Source of the DNA: Carboxylicivirga sediminis
GTDB taxonomy: Bacteria; Bacteroidota; Bacteroidia; Bacteroidales; Marinilabiliaceae
Reading direction: 5' to 3'
Length of the DNA stretch: 64,000 nt
NCBI RefSeq assembly: GCF_018156225.1
Contig: NZ_JAGTAR010000008.1
Location: forward strand, 95,684 to 159,683
Position 1 is the first letter of the stretch; each line of letters opens with the position of its first letter. Below the pieces are notes generated by a model. That model worked only from the letters and a program-made list of their open reading frames with translations, searched no databases and was not told the DNA's origin. Both the position numbers and the translations under genes were made by a program. This document shows, in pieces, positions 7,847 through 14,520 of the stretch.

Positions 7847-9005
7847 TGATTAAATCTCCTTTTTTAAGTTCTTTAACTCCTATAGGTATTTCAAATAGCA
7901 CCTGCGCATTGCTTAAACCGTTAATGTGCGCCGAACCATGAAATTCAAGGGGCACCACTTCACTTCGTTCATTGATGATAGCTGGTGCAAAGAGCAAACG
8001 AGCGTCTTTCTTCCTGCCAAAATCAGTGTTTAGAGGAAGTATCAGCTCTTTTGGTTTATATGGATGGCCCATTAAGGCTGATAGGAATGGACGTGTGTAC
8101 AATTCAAACTGTATAAACGACGATACCGGGTTGCCGGAAAGCCCAAAACAGTAGCTTTTTCCTTTTCTGGCAAATACCATGGGCTTACCTGGTTGAATGG
8201 CCGTTTTATATACTATTATTTCATAACCAAGGTTTTGAAGTGTATCTGGTATTAAATCGTATTCACCAACCGAAACCCCACCTGTTAATATCAGCACATC
8301 GTTTTCTTGTAGGGCAATGTTGATTTGTTCTGCCAGCAGAGGGCCTTCATCTTTGGTAATTCCTCTATAATGTCCTTTTATATTGAGCTGCTGCAGCTGT
8401 GCTAGTAATTGCGATGAATTGGAATTTCGAATTTGAAATGGTTGAGGCGTTTCATGGGGTTCAACAAGCTCTGTTCCACTTGCAATTATAGTTACCTGGG
8501 GCTGCCTGTATACTTGAACAGTGCTTTTACCTGCCATAGCCAATAGTGGCATATGGCGCGCTTCTAACAAGGTAGATGCAGGGAGTAGTAAATCGCCAGA
8601 TTGCGCATCTTCACCCCGAAGGCTTATGTTACTCTTGGTATTGATATTGGTACAACGGACATGTTTTTCATCAATCACTTCTGCATCTTCAATCATAAAC
8701 ACACAGTTGGCCCCTTCGGGAACGACGGCACCAGTCATGATTTTGGCGCATTGATTTTCGCCGATTATATGTTCGGGATTTTTTCCAGCGAAGATGGTTT
8801 CAACTACTGTAAGCGTATTAGTAAGATCTTTTTTGCGGCAGGCATAACCGTCCATGGCCGATTTGTTAAATGGCGGCATATCCATGTCAATGCAAACATC
8901 TTCAGCTAAAACCCTTTGATAAGCATGCATAAGTGAAACGCTTTCTGATGGTAGCGTTTCAGCTTGATCAACGATTATTTTTAACGCGTCTTTATACTCT
9001 CTCAT
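7830..9005 (-). CDS. moeA: Molybdopterin molybdotransferase MoeA
   Basis: A 391-residue MoeA, the enzyme that inserts molybdate into adenylated molybdopterin. Signature blocks in order are DMPPFNKSAMDGYA (about residues 42-55), the MoaB-like domain with ILTGGVSVGEYDLIPD, and LSGNPVSSFIQFELYTRPFL, followed by the C-terminal domain IV. Length is normal. Translation is coupled on both sides: it overlaps mobB by 14 bp and moaA by 17 bp. Confidence 0.95.
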   Translation of the reverse strand: MREYKDALKIIVDQAETLPSESVSLMHAYQRVLAEDVCIDMDMPPFNKSAMDGYACRKKDLTNTLTVVETIFAGKNPEHIIGENQCAKIMTGAVVPEGANCVFMIEDAEVIDEKHVRCTNINTKSNISLRGEDAQSGDLLLPASTLLEARHMPLLAMAGKSTVQVYRQPQVTIIASGTELVEPHETPQPFQIRNSNSSQLLAQLQQLNIKGHYRGITKDEGPLLAEQINIALQENDVLILTGGVSVGEYDLIPDTLQNLGYEIIVYKTAIQPGKPMVFARKGKSYCFGLSGNPVSSFIQFELYTRPFLSALMGHPYKPKELILPLNTDFGRKKDARLLFAPAIINERSEVVPLEFHGSAHINGLSNAQVLFEIPIGVKELKKGDLINVRCL

Positions 9006-9531
9006 AGTCCTGGATTTTTAACAGAGACTCATCTGAAAAAACGCTCTCCACATTGAATACTAAAGCTTCATCAGGCGATAGCACAATTATATTATTTCCG
9101 TCTCTCATTGGCTTTTGCTTTGATGAGTCTTCTCCTTTGATGTAATACAAAGCGTGGGGATTAATAAAGTTATACAAGCCACCTGTCTCAATAATAACAG
9201 GTTTATCTTTTGGCAGATAGTTCGTTAATGATGCAAACATTAGGGGAAGATGAGGATTCTTGCATTGTACATAGAATACTTCAGAAGCGCCTGCTCTCAA
9301 CATGCGCGAACTATCTTTGCGGGTATCAAGGGTTTCTTTCACAATGGTGAAATCATCAGTGCAGGTTATTATGTGCGCCTCATTATCCAGACTATGAAAG
9401 TGCGATGATATTTTTACAGCGTACACATCGGTTGATTCAGCCAGGTGCTTTATTATGCGGCACGACAGGAGTGTTTTTCCAACATTTCGCCCGTTGCCGG
9501 CAACCATTAGTATGTTAGGGTATTGTTTCAA
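8992..9531 (-). CDS. mobB: MobB-like GTP-binding protein of Moco guanylation
   Basis: A 179-residue P-loop protein. The Walker A segment is GNGRNVGKT (residues 12-20), as in MobB, and IIETGG follows in the region of the second conserved block. MobB assists MobA in forming the guanine dinucleotide cofactor. The overlap with mobA (4 bp, start-stop ATGA type) and with moeA (14 bp) shows tight coupling. The protein diverges from enterobacterial MobB outside the P-loop, so the symbol rests on motif and position. Confidence 0.75.
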   Translation of the reverse strand: MKQYPNILMVAGNGRNVGKTLLSCRIIKHLAESTDVYAVKISSHFHSLDNEAHIITCTDDFTIVKETLDTRKDSSRMLRAGASEVFYVQCKNPHLPLMFASLTNYLPKDKPVIIETGGLYNFINPHALYYIKGEDSSKQKPMRDGNNIIVLSPDEALVFNVESVFSDESLLKIQDYERV

Positions 9532-10073
9532 ATTAAATCCTCCGGTGAGTTAAAGTTTAAAAGACTTTTATCATCCTCAATCAAAATAGTTTGAGCCTTT
9601 AGCTCTTTCATCAATAGTTGTAATTTATATTGTCTTTGTTCGATGAATTGAAGAATAACCGGCAAGCAGCTTTTATGGTAATAGCCTAATGTCGGATATA
9701 TTTTGTTGGCAGCAGATACGGCAATAGCGGCTTTATTTTTACCTTTTTCATTCAATAGCTTATCGAATAATTCGGTGGTGATAAAGGGCATATCGCAAGG
9801 GCATACAATAACATCTTCTGTGCCAGTTTCAGCCAGAGCGGAGTAAAGGCCGCCAATAGGACCAACTTTCTGATACACGTCTGCAATCACCCGAAAGCCA
9901 AACTGCTCATATTCTGCATTGTTAGAGCTGATGATAATTTCTGAGCACATAGGTTTAAGAGCATCAATACTATACTCTACTAAAGCACGCCCTTTGTATT
10001 GGAGCAATCCTTTTTCTTGTCCCATGCGTGAGCTGAGTCCGCCGGCTAATATGATTCCTGTAATTGACTTCAT
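9528..10073 (-). CDS. mobA: Molybdenum cofactor guanylyltransferase MobA
   Basis: A 181-residue nucleotidyltransferase. The N-terminal motif ILAGGLSSRMGQEKG (about residues 8-22) binds the nucleotide, and VCPCDMPF near residue 94 carries the metal-binding Asp. MobA attaches GMP to molybdopterin, producing the bis-MGD cofactor that DMSO-reductase-family enzymes such as the neighbouring PsrA need. It overlaps the TauE gene upstream by 1 bp and mobB by 4 bp. Confidence 0.9.
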   Translation of the reverse strand: MKSITGIILAGGLSSRMGQEKGLLQYKGRALVEYSIDALKPMCSEIIISSNNAEYEQFGFRVIADVYQKVGPIGGLYSALAETGTEDVIVCPCDMPFITTELFDKLLNEKGKNKAAIAVSAANKIYPTLGYYHKSCLPVILQFIEQRQYKLQLLMKELKAQTILIEDDKSLLNFNSPEDLI

Positions 10074-10804
10074 CAGGCAAAGTAAAAGAGTTTAAAACTG
10101 GCAAACAACAGCACAAATGATAGCATATACATCAGATAGCGCGGTGTCAGCCTTTTTTGTCCCAGTTGCGAACCAATAATACTACCAATAATTCCAAGTA
10201 CAATTAAAATGTATATGCTGCTGATAGGCTCAAATCCCTTGGCGATAACCCCTAGAATGCCACTGGCCGAATTCAGAAAGATAAAGATGGCTGAGATGGC
10301 TGCTGTTTCCTTGATTGTGGCCCAACCCATAAGCAGGAGCAAAGGGCTCAGGATGATGCCTCCTCCGATGCCAATCATGCCTGAGAAAAAACCTAGCACA
10401 GCACCAAAAACAAGTGCTAATGGCAAATAAATAGGCTTCGCTTCTTTCTCTGACTTGGTGAAGAAAAGCATCCTTATTACAGCTATCAATAAGAAAATGC
10501 CGAGGATAATTTTATAGGTGTAGGGGTTGACATCAAGTCTGGCACCAATAAATGACATAGGGATAGACAAGGCAATAAACGGCAATAGCAGCTTTAGCCT
10601 GAAATGACCGCCTCGGTAAAAATGGAAGAAAGAGATGCCGGCTACAAACATGTTAAGCGTTAAGGCGGATGCCCGCATATAAATTGGGTCAATGGCAAAT
10701 AAAGCCATTATAGCCAGGTAGCCGCTTGCACCTCCATGCCCTACTGAGGAGTAGAGGATAGATGTGAAAAATATAGCCAGGTAAAAAAGAAATTCTGTTT
10801 CCAT
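10073..10804 (-). CDS. TauE/SafE family anion permease, first gene of the Moco operon
   Basis: A 243-residue polytopic membrane protein of the TauE/SafE (COG0730) family, with about eight hydrophobic spans and the two inverted repeats typical of the family (SSVGHGGASGYLAIMAL near residue 20; FSGMIGIGGGIILSPLLLLMG near 140). Members export or import sulfite, sulfonates, thiosulfate or other anions. Here the gene is first behind the putative Moco riboswitch and is fused by a 1-bp overlap to mobA, which suggests a role tied to cofactor supply, for example transport of a sulfur anion or an oxyanion such as molybdate. That is inference; no substrate residue can be read from the sequence. Confidence 0.85.
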   Translation of the reverse strand: METEFLFYLAIFFTSILYSSVGHGGASGYLAIMALFAIDPIYMRASALTLNMFVAGISFFHFYRGGHFRLKLLLPFIALSIPMSFIGARLDVNPYTYKIILGIFLLIAVIRMLFFTKSEKEAKPIYLPLALVFGAVLGFFSGMIGIGGGIILSPLLLLMGWATIKETAAISAIFIFLNSASGILGVIAKGFEPISSIYILIVLGIIGSIIGSQLGQKRLTPRYLMYMLSFVLLFASFKLFYFA

Positions 10805-10878
10805 TCTATTAATAATTGATACTAAATAAATGAAAGCAGAAAGGGAACGCTATTAAGCCTATTGTGCGTTAGTTGCTA

Positions 10879-10895
10879 AATGCTAATGAAGCATT
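10879..10895 (-). promoter_or_regulatory. Leader hairpin between putative Moco riboswitch and TauE start
   Basis: A small 6-bp stem (AATGCT with AGCATT, 5-nt loop) lies in the 142-nt stretch between the putative aptamer and the first gene. It could be part of the expression platform. There is no U-run, so control of translation is more likely than termination. Confidence 0.3.
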
Positions 10896-10946
10896 ATAAG
10901 CATGCACTCTCTCAGCATCAAGCTTTGCAATTAGTCTTTTTCCTTT

Positions 10947-11045
10947 CTCCTTTCCAAGTCATTCTGAGCCATTTCAGAAATCGGGAGGATTGATTGTTTC
11001 CGACCAATCCCATCGGTAAGCACCCCATGTCCTTTGATTTAGGAG
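10947..11045 (-). ncRNA. Putative molybdenum cofactor (Moco) riboswitch
   Basis: On the minus strand, in front of the Moco operon, the leader shows: an outer stem CTCCT (11045-11041) with AGGAG (10951-10947); the segment CTTACCGATGGGATTG; a hairpin whose right arm is CAATCCTCCCG; then TTCTGAAATGG and ATGACTTGG. From memory, the 3' half of the enterobacterial Moco RNA has the same order: ACC, a GGG-starting hairpin closing in CCUCCCG, a CUGGAAAGG-like segment and an AUGGCUU-like segment. The match in order, spacing and position before Moco genes is good, but I could not run a covariance model, and this class is not known to me from Bacteroidota. The promoter is not evident, so the leader may be fed by read-through past the rhodanese terminator. 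Confidence 0.5.
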
Positions 11046-11071
11046 TAATTACTCGAAGAAACTTCTCATAT

Positions 11072-11118
11072 TAAAAAGCGGATGCCTGCCCGGTTATTTT
11101 CTATTGAACAGGCATCCG
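11072..11118 (-). terminator. Terminator of the sulfur-respiration operon
   Basis: A perfect 10-bp stem CGGATGCCTG/CAGGCATCCG (11079-11088 with 11109-11118) is followed on the minus strand by CTTTTTAA. It lies 61 bp after the end of the rhodanese gene and just before the putative Moco riboswitch. Confidence 0.85.
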
Positions 11119-11179
11119 GTGTATTTCATGTTTAACTTTCTGTAAATAAAGATACAAAAAGAATTATTGGATATGTAGT

Positions 11180-11800
11180 TTAGCAGCCACCTGCCACACG
11201 CTTCTTCTTCGCTCTCTTTTTGATGGTTGGCTTTGGTGCTGATGGTGCATCTTCAGCAGCTGCGTTTAGGTTGCCGCCACCGAGTGCTGCACTGGCACCT
11301 TTCCTGAAATCATATCTTGCAAACTCATCATCAGGACTGGTTGATGCTGGTGCTGATGGGTTCATAATGGTTTCGGCATAATGATTTAATCCGCCTTGCA
11401 TCACGTAGTTATTAATATATCCAAGCTGGCGGGTAATCATCCAGGCTTCGTTAGATGAAGTTGTTCCATTGGAGTAGAATACATTCATTTTCACATCCTG
11501 GTTAAGGTAATCTTCGTTTTCAACTGAAAGAAGATCGGCTAATGGAATATTAATAGCACCCGGCAAATGGAATTTATCGTAGCTGTCTTTATCGCGTACA
11601 TCGATTAACTGCAACGATGGATCTTTCTGAATGAGCATGTCTGCCACTTCATCGGTCGATACAAACTGTATTCCTTCTTTTACTTCGTCCAATAGTTGTG
11701 GTGCAGTTAATTTATATGGTCTGGTTGTATTTTCAGGCACTGCGGCAATTATAATTCCCAAAGGAATGATTGCCATGGCCAGTTTTAATCGCATATTCAT
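11180..11800 (-). CDS. Rhodanese-like protein with serine in the active site and C-terminal -GGC tail
   Basis: A 206-residue exported protein with a hydrophobic N-terminal segment (residues 4-21). Residues about 44-147 form a rhodanese domain: LIDVRDKDSYDKFHLPGAINIPL and the active loop FYSNGTTSSNEAW. The catalytic cysteine is replaced by Ser110. The rest is a low-complexity tail (residues about 148-206) rich in Ala, Pro and Ser, ending in KKRAKKKR and then VAGGC. The last residue, Cys206, is the only cysteine in the whole protein. A flexible basic tail with a terminal GGC recalls the swinging arm of SoxY (GGCGG) and suggests a carrier of thiosulfate or sulfane sulfur. It is the last gene of the YeeE/YedE-Psr run. 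The family is certain; the carrier role is a hypothesis. Confidence 0.8.
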   Translation of the reverse strand: MNMRLKLAMAIIPLGIIIAAVPENTTRPYKLTAPQLLDEVKEGIQFVSTDEVADMLIQKDPSLQLIDVRDKDSYDKFHLPGAINIPLADLLSVENEDYLNQDVKMNVFYSNGTTSSNEAWMITRQLGYINNYVMQGGLNHYAETIMNPSAPASTSPDDEFARYDFRKGASAALGGGNLNAAAEDAPSAPKPTIKKRAKKKRVAGGC

Positions 11801-11850
11801 CTCTCTAAATTTTAAATGATTAGCATTTAATCAAATTTGTTACAGTACAA

Positions 11851-12441
11851 TTAGTACTCTTCCCTTGGAAACTTTCGCTCAGCCCATTCGCCAATAAAGA
11901 ACATCCCAAAGGCAGCCAAAATAAGAATGAGGCCAAAAGCACCACGTGATAATCCAAGCAGGTTATTAATGGTAGGTGTTCCCATGTTTTCGGCGTAGAA
12001 TAGTTCTTCCCATAAGGGGAATCCTTCGGTGAAGATAACCACACCAATCACCAAACCCCCAATAAATGTTAAGGCATCCAGTTTACCGATTGATAAGGCA
12101 CAGAAGGCTGTTCCCGGACAGAAGCCACCCAAAATAAATCCGGCGCCCATAATGGCACCACCTACAATGGCAGACCATAGGAAGGTAGGATTGATGTATA
12201 TTAAGCTTAAGTCAATCCAGCCAAACAGGCTGAAGAATAATAAACCAAGCATTGCTACAATGGCAGCAGTGAAAAATACCTTGAGTACGGTAGTGTCATA
12301 ACCATAAAACATGCCAGCTAACTTACGTGATGATGAAAAGCCGCTGCGCTCAAGTACAAATCCAAACGCAATGCCAATGATGAAGGCCATCAGCAAATTG
12401 GTATTCTCTGAAATATATTCGTATACAATTAAAGGTCCCAT
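11851..12441 (-). CDS. YeeE/YedE family thiosulfate channel, half-size (C-terminal type)
   Basis: A 196-residue membrane protein with about five spans of the YeeE/YedE family, whose E. coli member TsuA conducts thiosulfate along a line of cysteines. The family motif GGFCPGTAFCALSIGKLDA gives Cys108 and Cys114. E. coli TsuA is about 350 residues; here the function seems divided between this gene and the next one upstream, 13 bp away, which carries the other cysteine motif. The pair would form one inner-membrane channel delivering a sulfur oxyanion or polysulfide. The direction of transport is not visible. Confidence 0.85.
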   Translation of the reverse strand: MGPLIVYEYISENTNLLMAFIIGIAFGFVLERSGFSSSRKLAGMFYGYDTTVLKVFFTAAIVAMLGLLFFSLFGWIDLSLIYINPTFLWSAIVGGAIMGAGFILGGFCPGTAFCALSIGKLDALTFIGGLVIGVVIFTEGFPLWEELFYAENMGTPTINNLLGLSRGAFGLILILAAFGMFFIGEWAERKFPREEY

Positions 12442-12454
12442 ATCTGTATTTTTA

Positions 12455-12979
12455 TTAAATCCATAATTTACGTGCGAAATAAGCTAATGCAAAGGCAGTT
12501 CCGAAAATAAATGCCATGGTAATAAATCCGCCCAGGGATAATACCGCCATACCACTTAAAGCCGAGCCACTGGTGCAACCGCGGCCCAACTGAGAACCGA
12601 ACCCAAACAGTATACCTCCAAGAGCAGCAAATATTAAACGTGTTTTGCTGGTAATTTTGGGGCTATGTTCCACTTTAAACTTCAAACGGCCAGCAATGGC
12701 ACCCGAAACAAATCCGCCTACTAAAACTCCTAACATCTCCCAAACCAACCAATCTTTTAGAGGACCTCCGCTATGTGACTCTTTGTAATTGGTATAAAAA
12801 TCGCTTGCCTCTGCGTGTGCGGGTGCAACTGTTTCAACACCAGCAACCACTGCACTTTTTACAGCACCACTCGCTCCTAATCCTCTGCCCGAGAAATAAA
12901 AGGCAGTCAGTAACACAAGTCCTAATAGTACACCTCCCATATATGGGTTCATGTACTTTTTGCTTTGTTCTTTATTCAT
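12455..12979 (-). CDS. YeeE/YedE family thiosulfate channel, half-size (N-terminal type)
   Basis: A 174-residue protein with one span at residues 13-30, a periplasmic segment of about 45 residues and then three to four spans. The family motif GSQLGRGCTSGSALSGMA carries Cys135. It is the partner half to the 196-residue protein encoded next. Placement between the PsrC gene (36 bp upstream) and the second half suggests it belongs to the same operon and works with the Psr complex. Confidence 0.85.
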   Translation of the reverse strand: MNKEQSKKYMNPYMGGVLLGLVLLTAFYFSGRGLGASGAVKSAVVAGVETVAPAHAEASDFYTNYKESHSGGPLKDWLVWEMLGVLVGGFVSGAIAGRLKFKVEHSPKITSKTRLIFAALGGILFGFGSQLGRGCTSGSALSGMAVLSLGGFITMAFIFGTAFALAYFARKLWI

Positions 12980-13014
12980 TTATATGCGTTTATATTATTG
13001 ATCACTATAATGTT

Positions 13015-13956
13015 TTAATACAACCATCGGCTCATTTGACCTGCATAGGCCATGATGAAACGAAATAACAGACCGCCGAAGAGTACCAGGACAGGAGCCA
13101 CCATATAGGGTATCTTTTTATGGCGCATCTCCAGTATCTCTAATGCGGCTGGTATAACTAAGCCCATTCCAACCACAAGTACCCAGAATGGTGCAGTAAA
13201 CTGACCGCCGAGGAACATGGCTGATGCATCAATTTGCACCTGCGAGCTGGCCCTGAATCCCATAAACATGTGAATGATAAGAAATAATTCAATGGCAATG
13301 AGCAATAAGTCAATCTTAGCAAAAGTGTGACGTTCCACTTTTGATTTGGACAGAATGATAATGGCTGCCGCACCAGTTGACATACCCGACACCAAAAACA
13401 GTGGGCCTAATATGGAGGTGTTCCATAGTGGACGGGCATTAAAAGCAGATAGTAGAATTCCCGTATAGATACCAAGTATAACTGAAAGAATCATTATTGC
13501 CCATGCTATTGGGGTTTTGTATTCTTCAAGCACTTTTATGGCATCTTTAACTATATCAAATTTCCAGTCCCATTTCGGGAATAATGATTTAATATTAAAA
13601 GCAGCCCATATTGCTGATAAAGGCATGATGGCCATTAATGTCCAGGCACCCCAACTCATAGGTGATTCTATTTTAAAAGCTGTATAAAGTCGCCAGAAAT
13701 AGAGTTTGTGCTTTAAATCCAGCAGCAGAAATAATAAGCCTAAACCAATAAGTAATGGGGTGAATATTGGAGCCAGCTTAACTGCTGTAGGGTATTCCTC
13801 GCTTTTTCCTTTAATATAAAAGTAACTCGCAAAAAATAGTATTCCGGCTGCTAAACCACCTAAAAATAAGTAGGCAGGTATGTGCCATTCCCATATTTGT
13901 AATTGCGGATCGATATGTGGATTCATGCGTCCGCTAACTATTAATTCTTCTCTCAT
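13015..13956 (-). CDS. psrC: NrfD/PsrC-type quinol-oxidising membrane subunit
   Basis: A 313-residue membrane anchor of the NrfD/PsrC family with eight or nine hydrophobic spans. Features of the family are WEWHIPAYLFLGGLAAG at residues 22-38 and a run of long helices without heme-binding histidine pairs. PsrC takes electrons from menaquinol and passes them to the iron-sulfur subunit. The gene follows the PsrB gene by 18 bp. Whether the terminal acceptor is polysulfide, thiosulfate or tetrathionate cannot be decided here, so the symbol is a best fit. Confidence 0.85.
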   Translation of the reverse strand: MREELIVSGRMNPHIDPQLQIWEWHIPAYLFLGGLAAGILFFASYFYIKGKSEEYPTAVKLAPIFTPLLIGLGLLFLLLDLKHKLYFWRLYTAFKIESPMSWGAWTLMAIMPLSAIWAAFNIKSLFPKWDWKFDIVKDAIKVLEEYKTPIAWAIMILSVILGIYTGILLSAFNARPLWNTSILGPLFLVSGMSTGAAAIIILSKSKVERHTFAKIDLLLIAIELFLIIHMFMGFRASSQVQIDASAMFLGGQFTAPFWVLVVGMGLVIPAALEILEMRHKKIPYMVAPVLVLFGGLLFRFIMAYAGQMSRWLY

Positions 13957-13974
13957 TTTGTTCTTTTGAATGAT

Positions 13975-14508
13975 TTATATCAAAAAGTATAATTGAGGAT
14001 TCGTTCCTGCTTCGGGTATAAGCGTTTTATACTTACGCTTTTTAATTACCCGGCTCACATCTGAATTCGGATCGTCTAAATCTCCGAAATACATGCATTT
14101 TGTTGGACATACCGCCACACATGCGGGTTGCTGTCCTTTTTTAACCCTATGCAGACAGAAGGTGCATTTATCAACGTATCCCTCGGGGTGGGTGTAACGT
14201 GCATCATAGGGGCATGAAGCAATACAAGCTCCACAGCCAATGCATTTGTTTTTGGTAACCATTACAGTTCCGCCATCACTATAGTGGCTGGCACCTGTTG
14301 GGCAACACCTTACGCAGGGCGAATTTTCGCAGTGGTTGCATCGTTCTGAGCGATGTTCCAGTTCCAGTTGTGGATAAGTTCCGTCTGTTACTTCCACAAT
14401 CCAGTCGCGGCAGTATCCGATAGGAACATTATTTTCTGTCTGACAAGCTACCACACAGTCACTGCAGCCCACACATTTTTTCGTATCTACGGCCATTGCA
14501 TATCTCAT
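13975..14508 (-). CDS. psrB: Four-cluster ferredoxin subunit (PsrB/PhsB type)
   Basis: A 177-residue protein with the cysteine motifs of four [4Fe-4S] clusters: CVGCSDCVVAC (from residue 12), CNHCENSPCVRCCP, CIGCGACIASCP and CTFCLHRVKKGQQPACVAVCP. No export signal is seen, as expected for a subunit carried across the membrane by the Tat signal of the catalytic partner. It links the molybdenum subunit (12 bp upstream) with the membrane anchor (18 bp downstream). Confidence 0.92.
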   Translation of the reverse strand: MRYAMAVDTKKCVGCSDCVVACQTENNVPIGYCRDWIVEVTDGTYPQLELEHRSERCNHCENSPCVRCCPTGASHYSDGGTVMVTKNKCIGCGACIASCPYDARYTHPEGYVDKCTFCLHRVKKGQQPACVAVCPTKCMYFGDLDDPNSDVSRVIKKRKYKTLIPEAGTNPQLYFLI

Positions 14509-14520
14509 AGCTGTCTCTCC

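Noticed and set aside
11820..12047. Minus-strand frame of 75 codons overlapping the half-size YeeE gene
   Set aside because: It is an out-of-frame shadow of the YeeE/YedE coding sequence, which carries the conserved cysteine motif.
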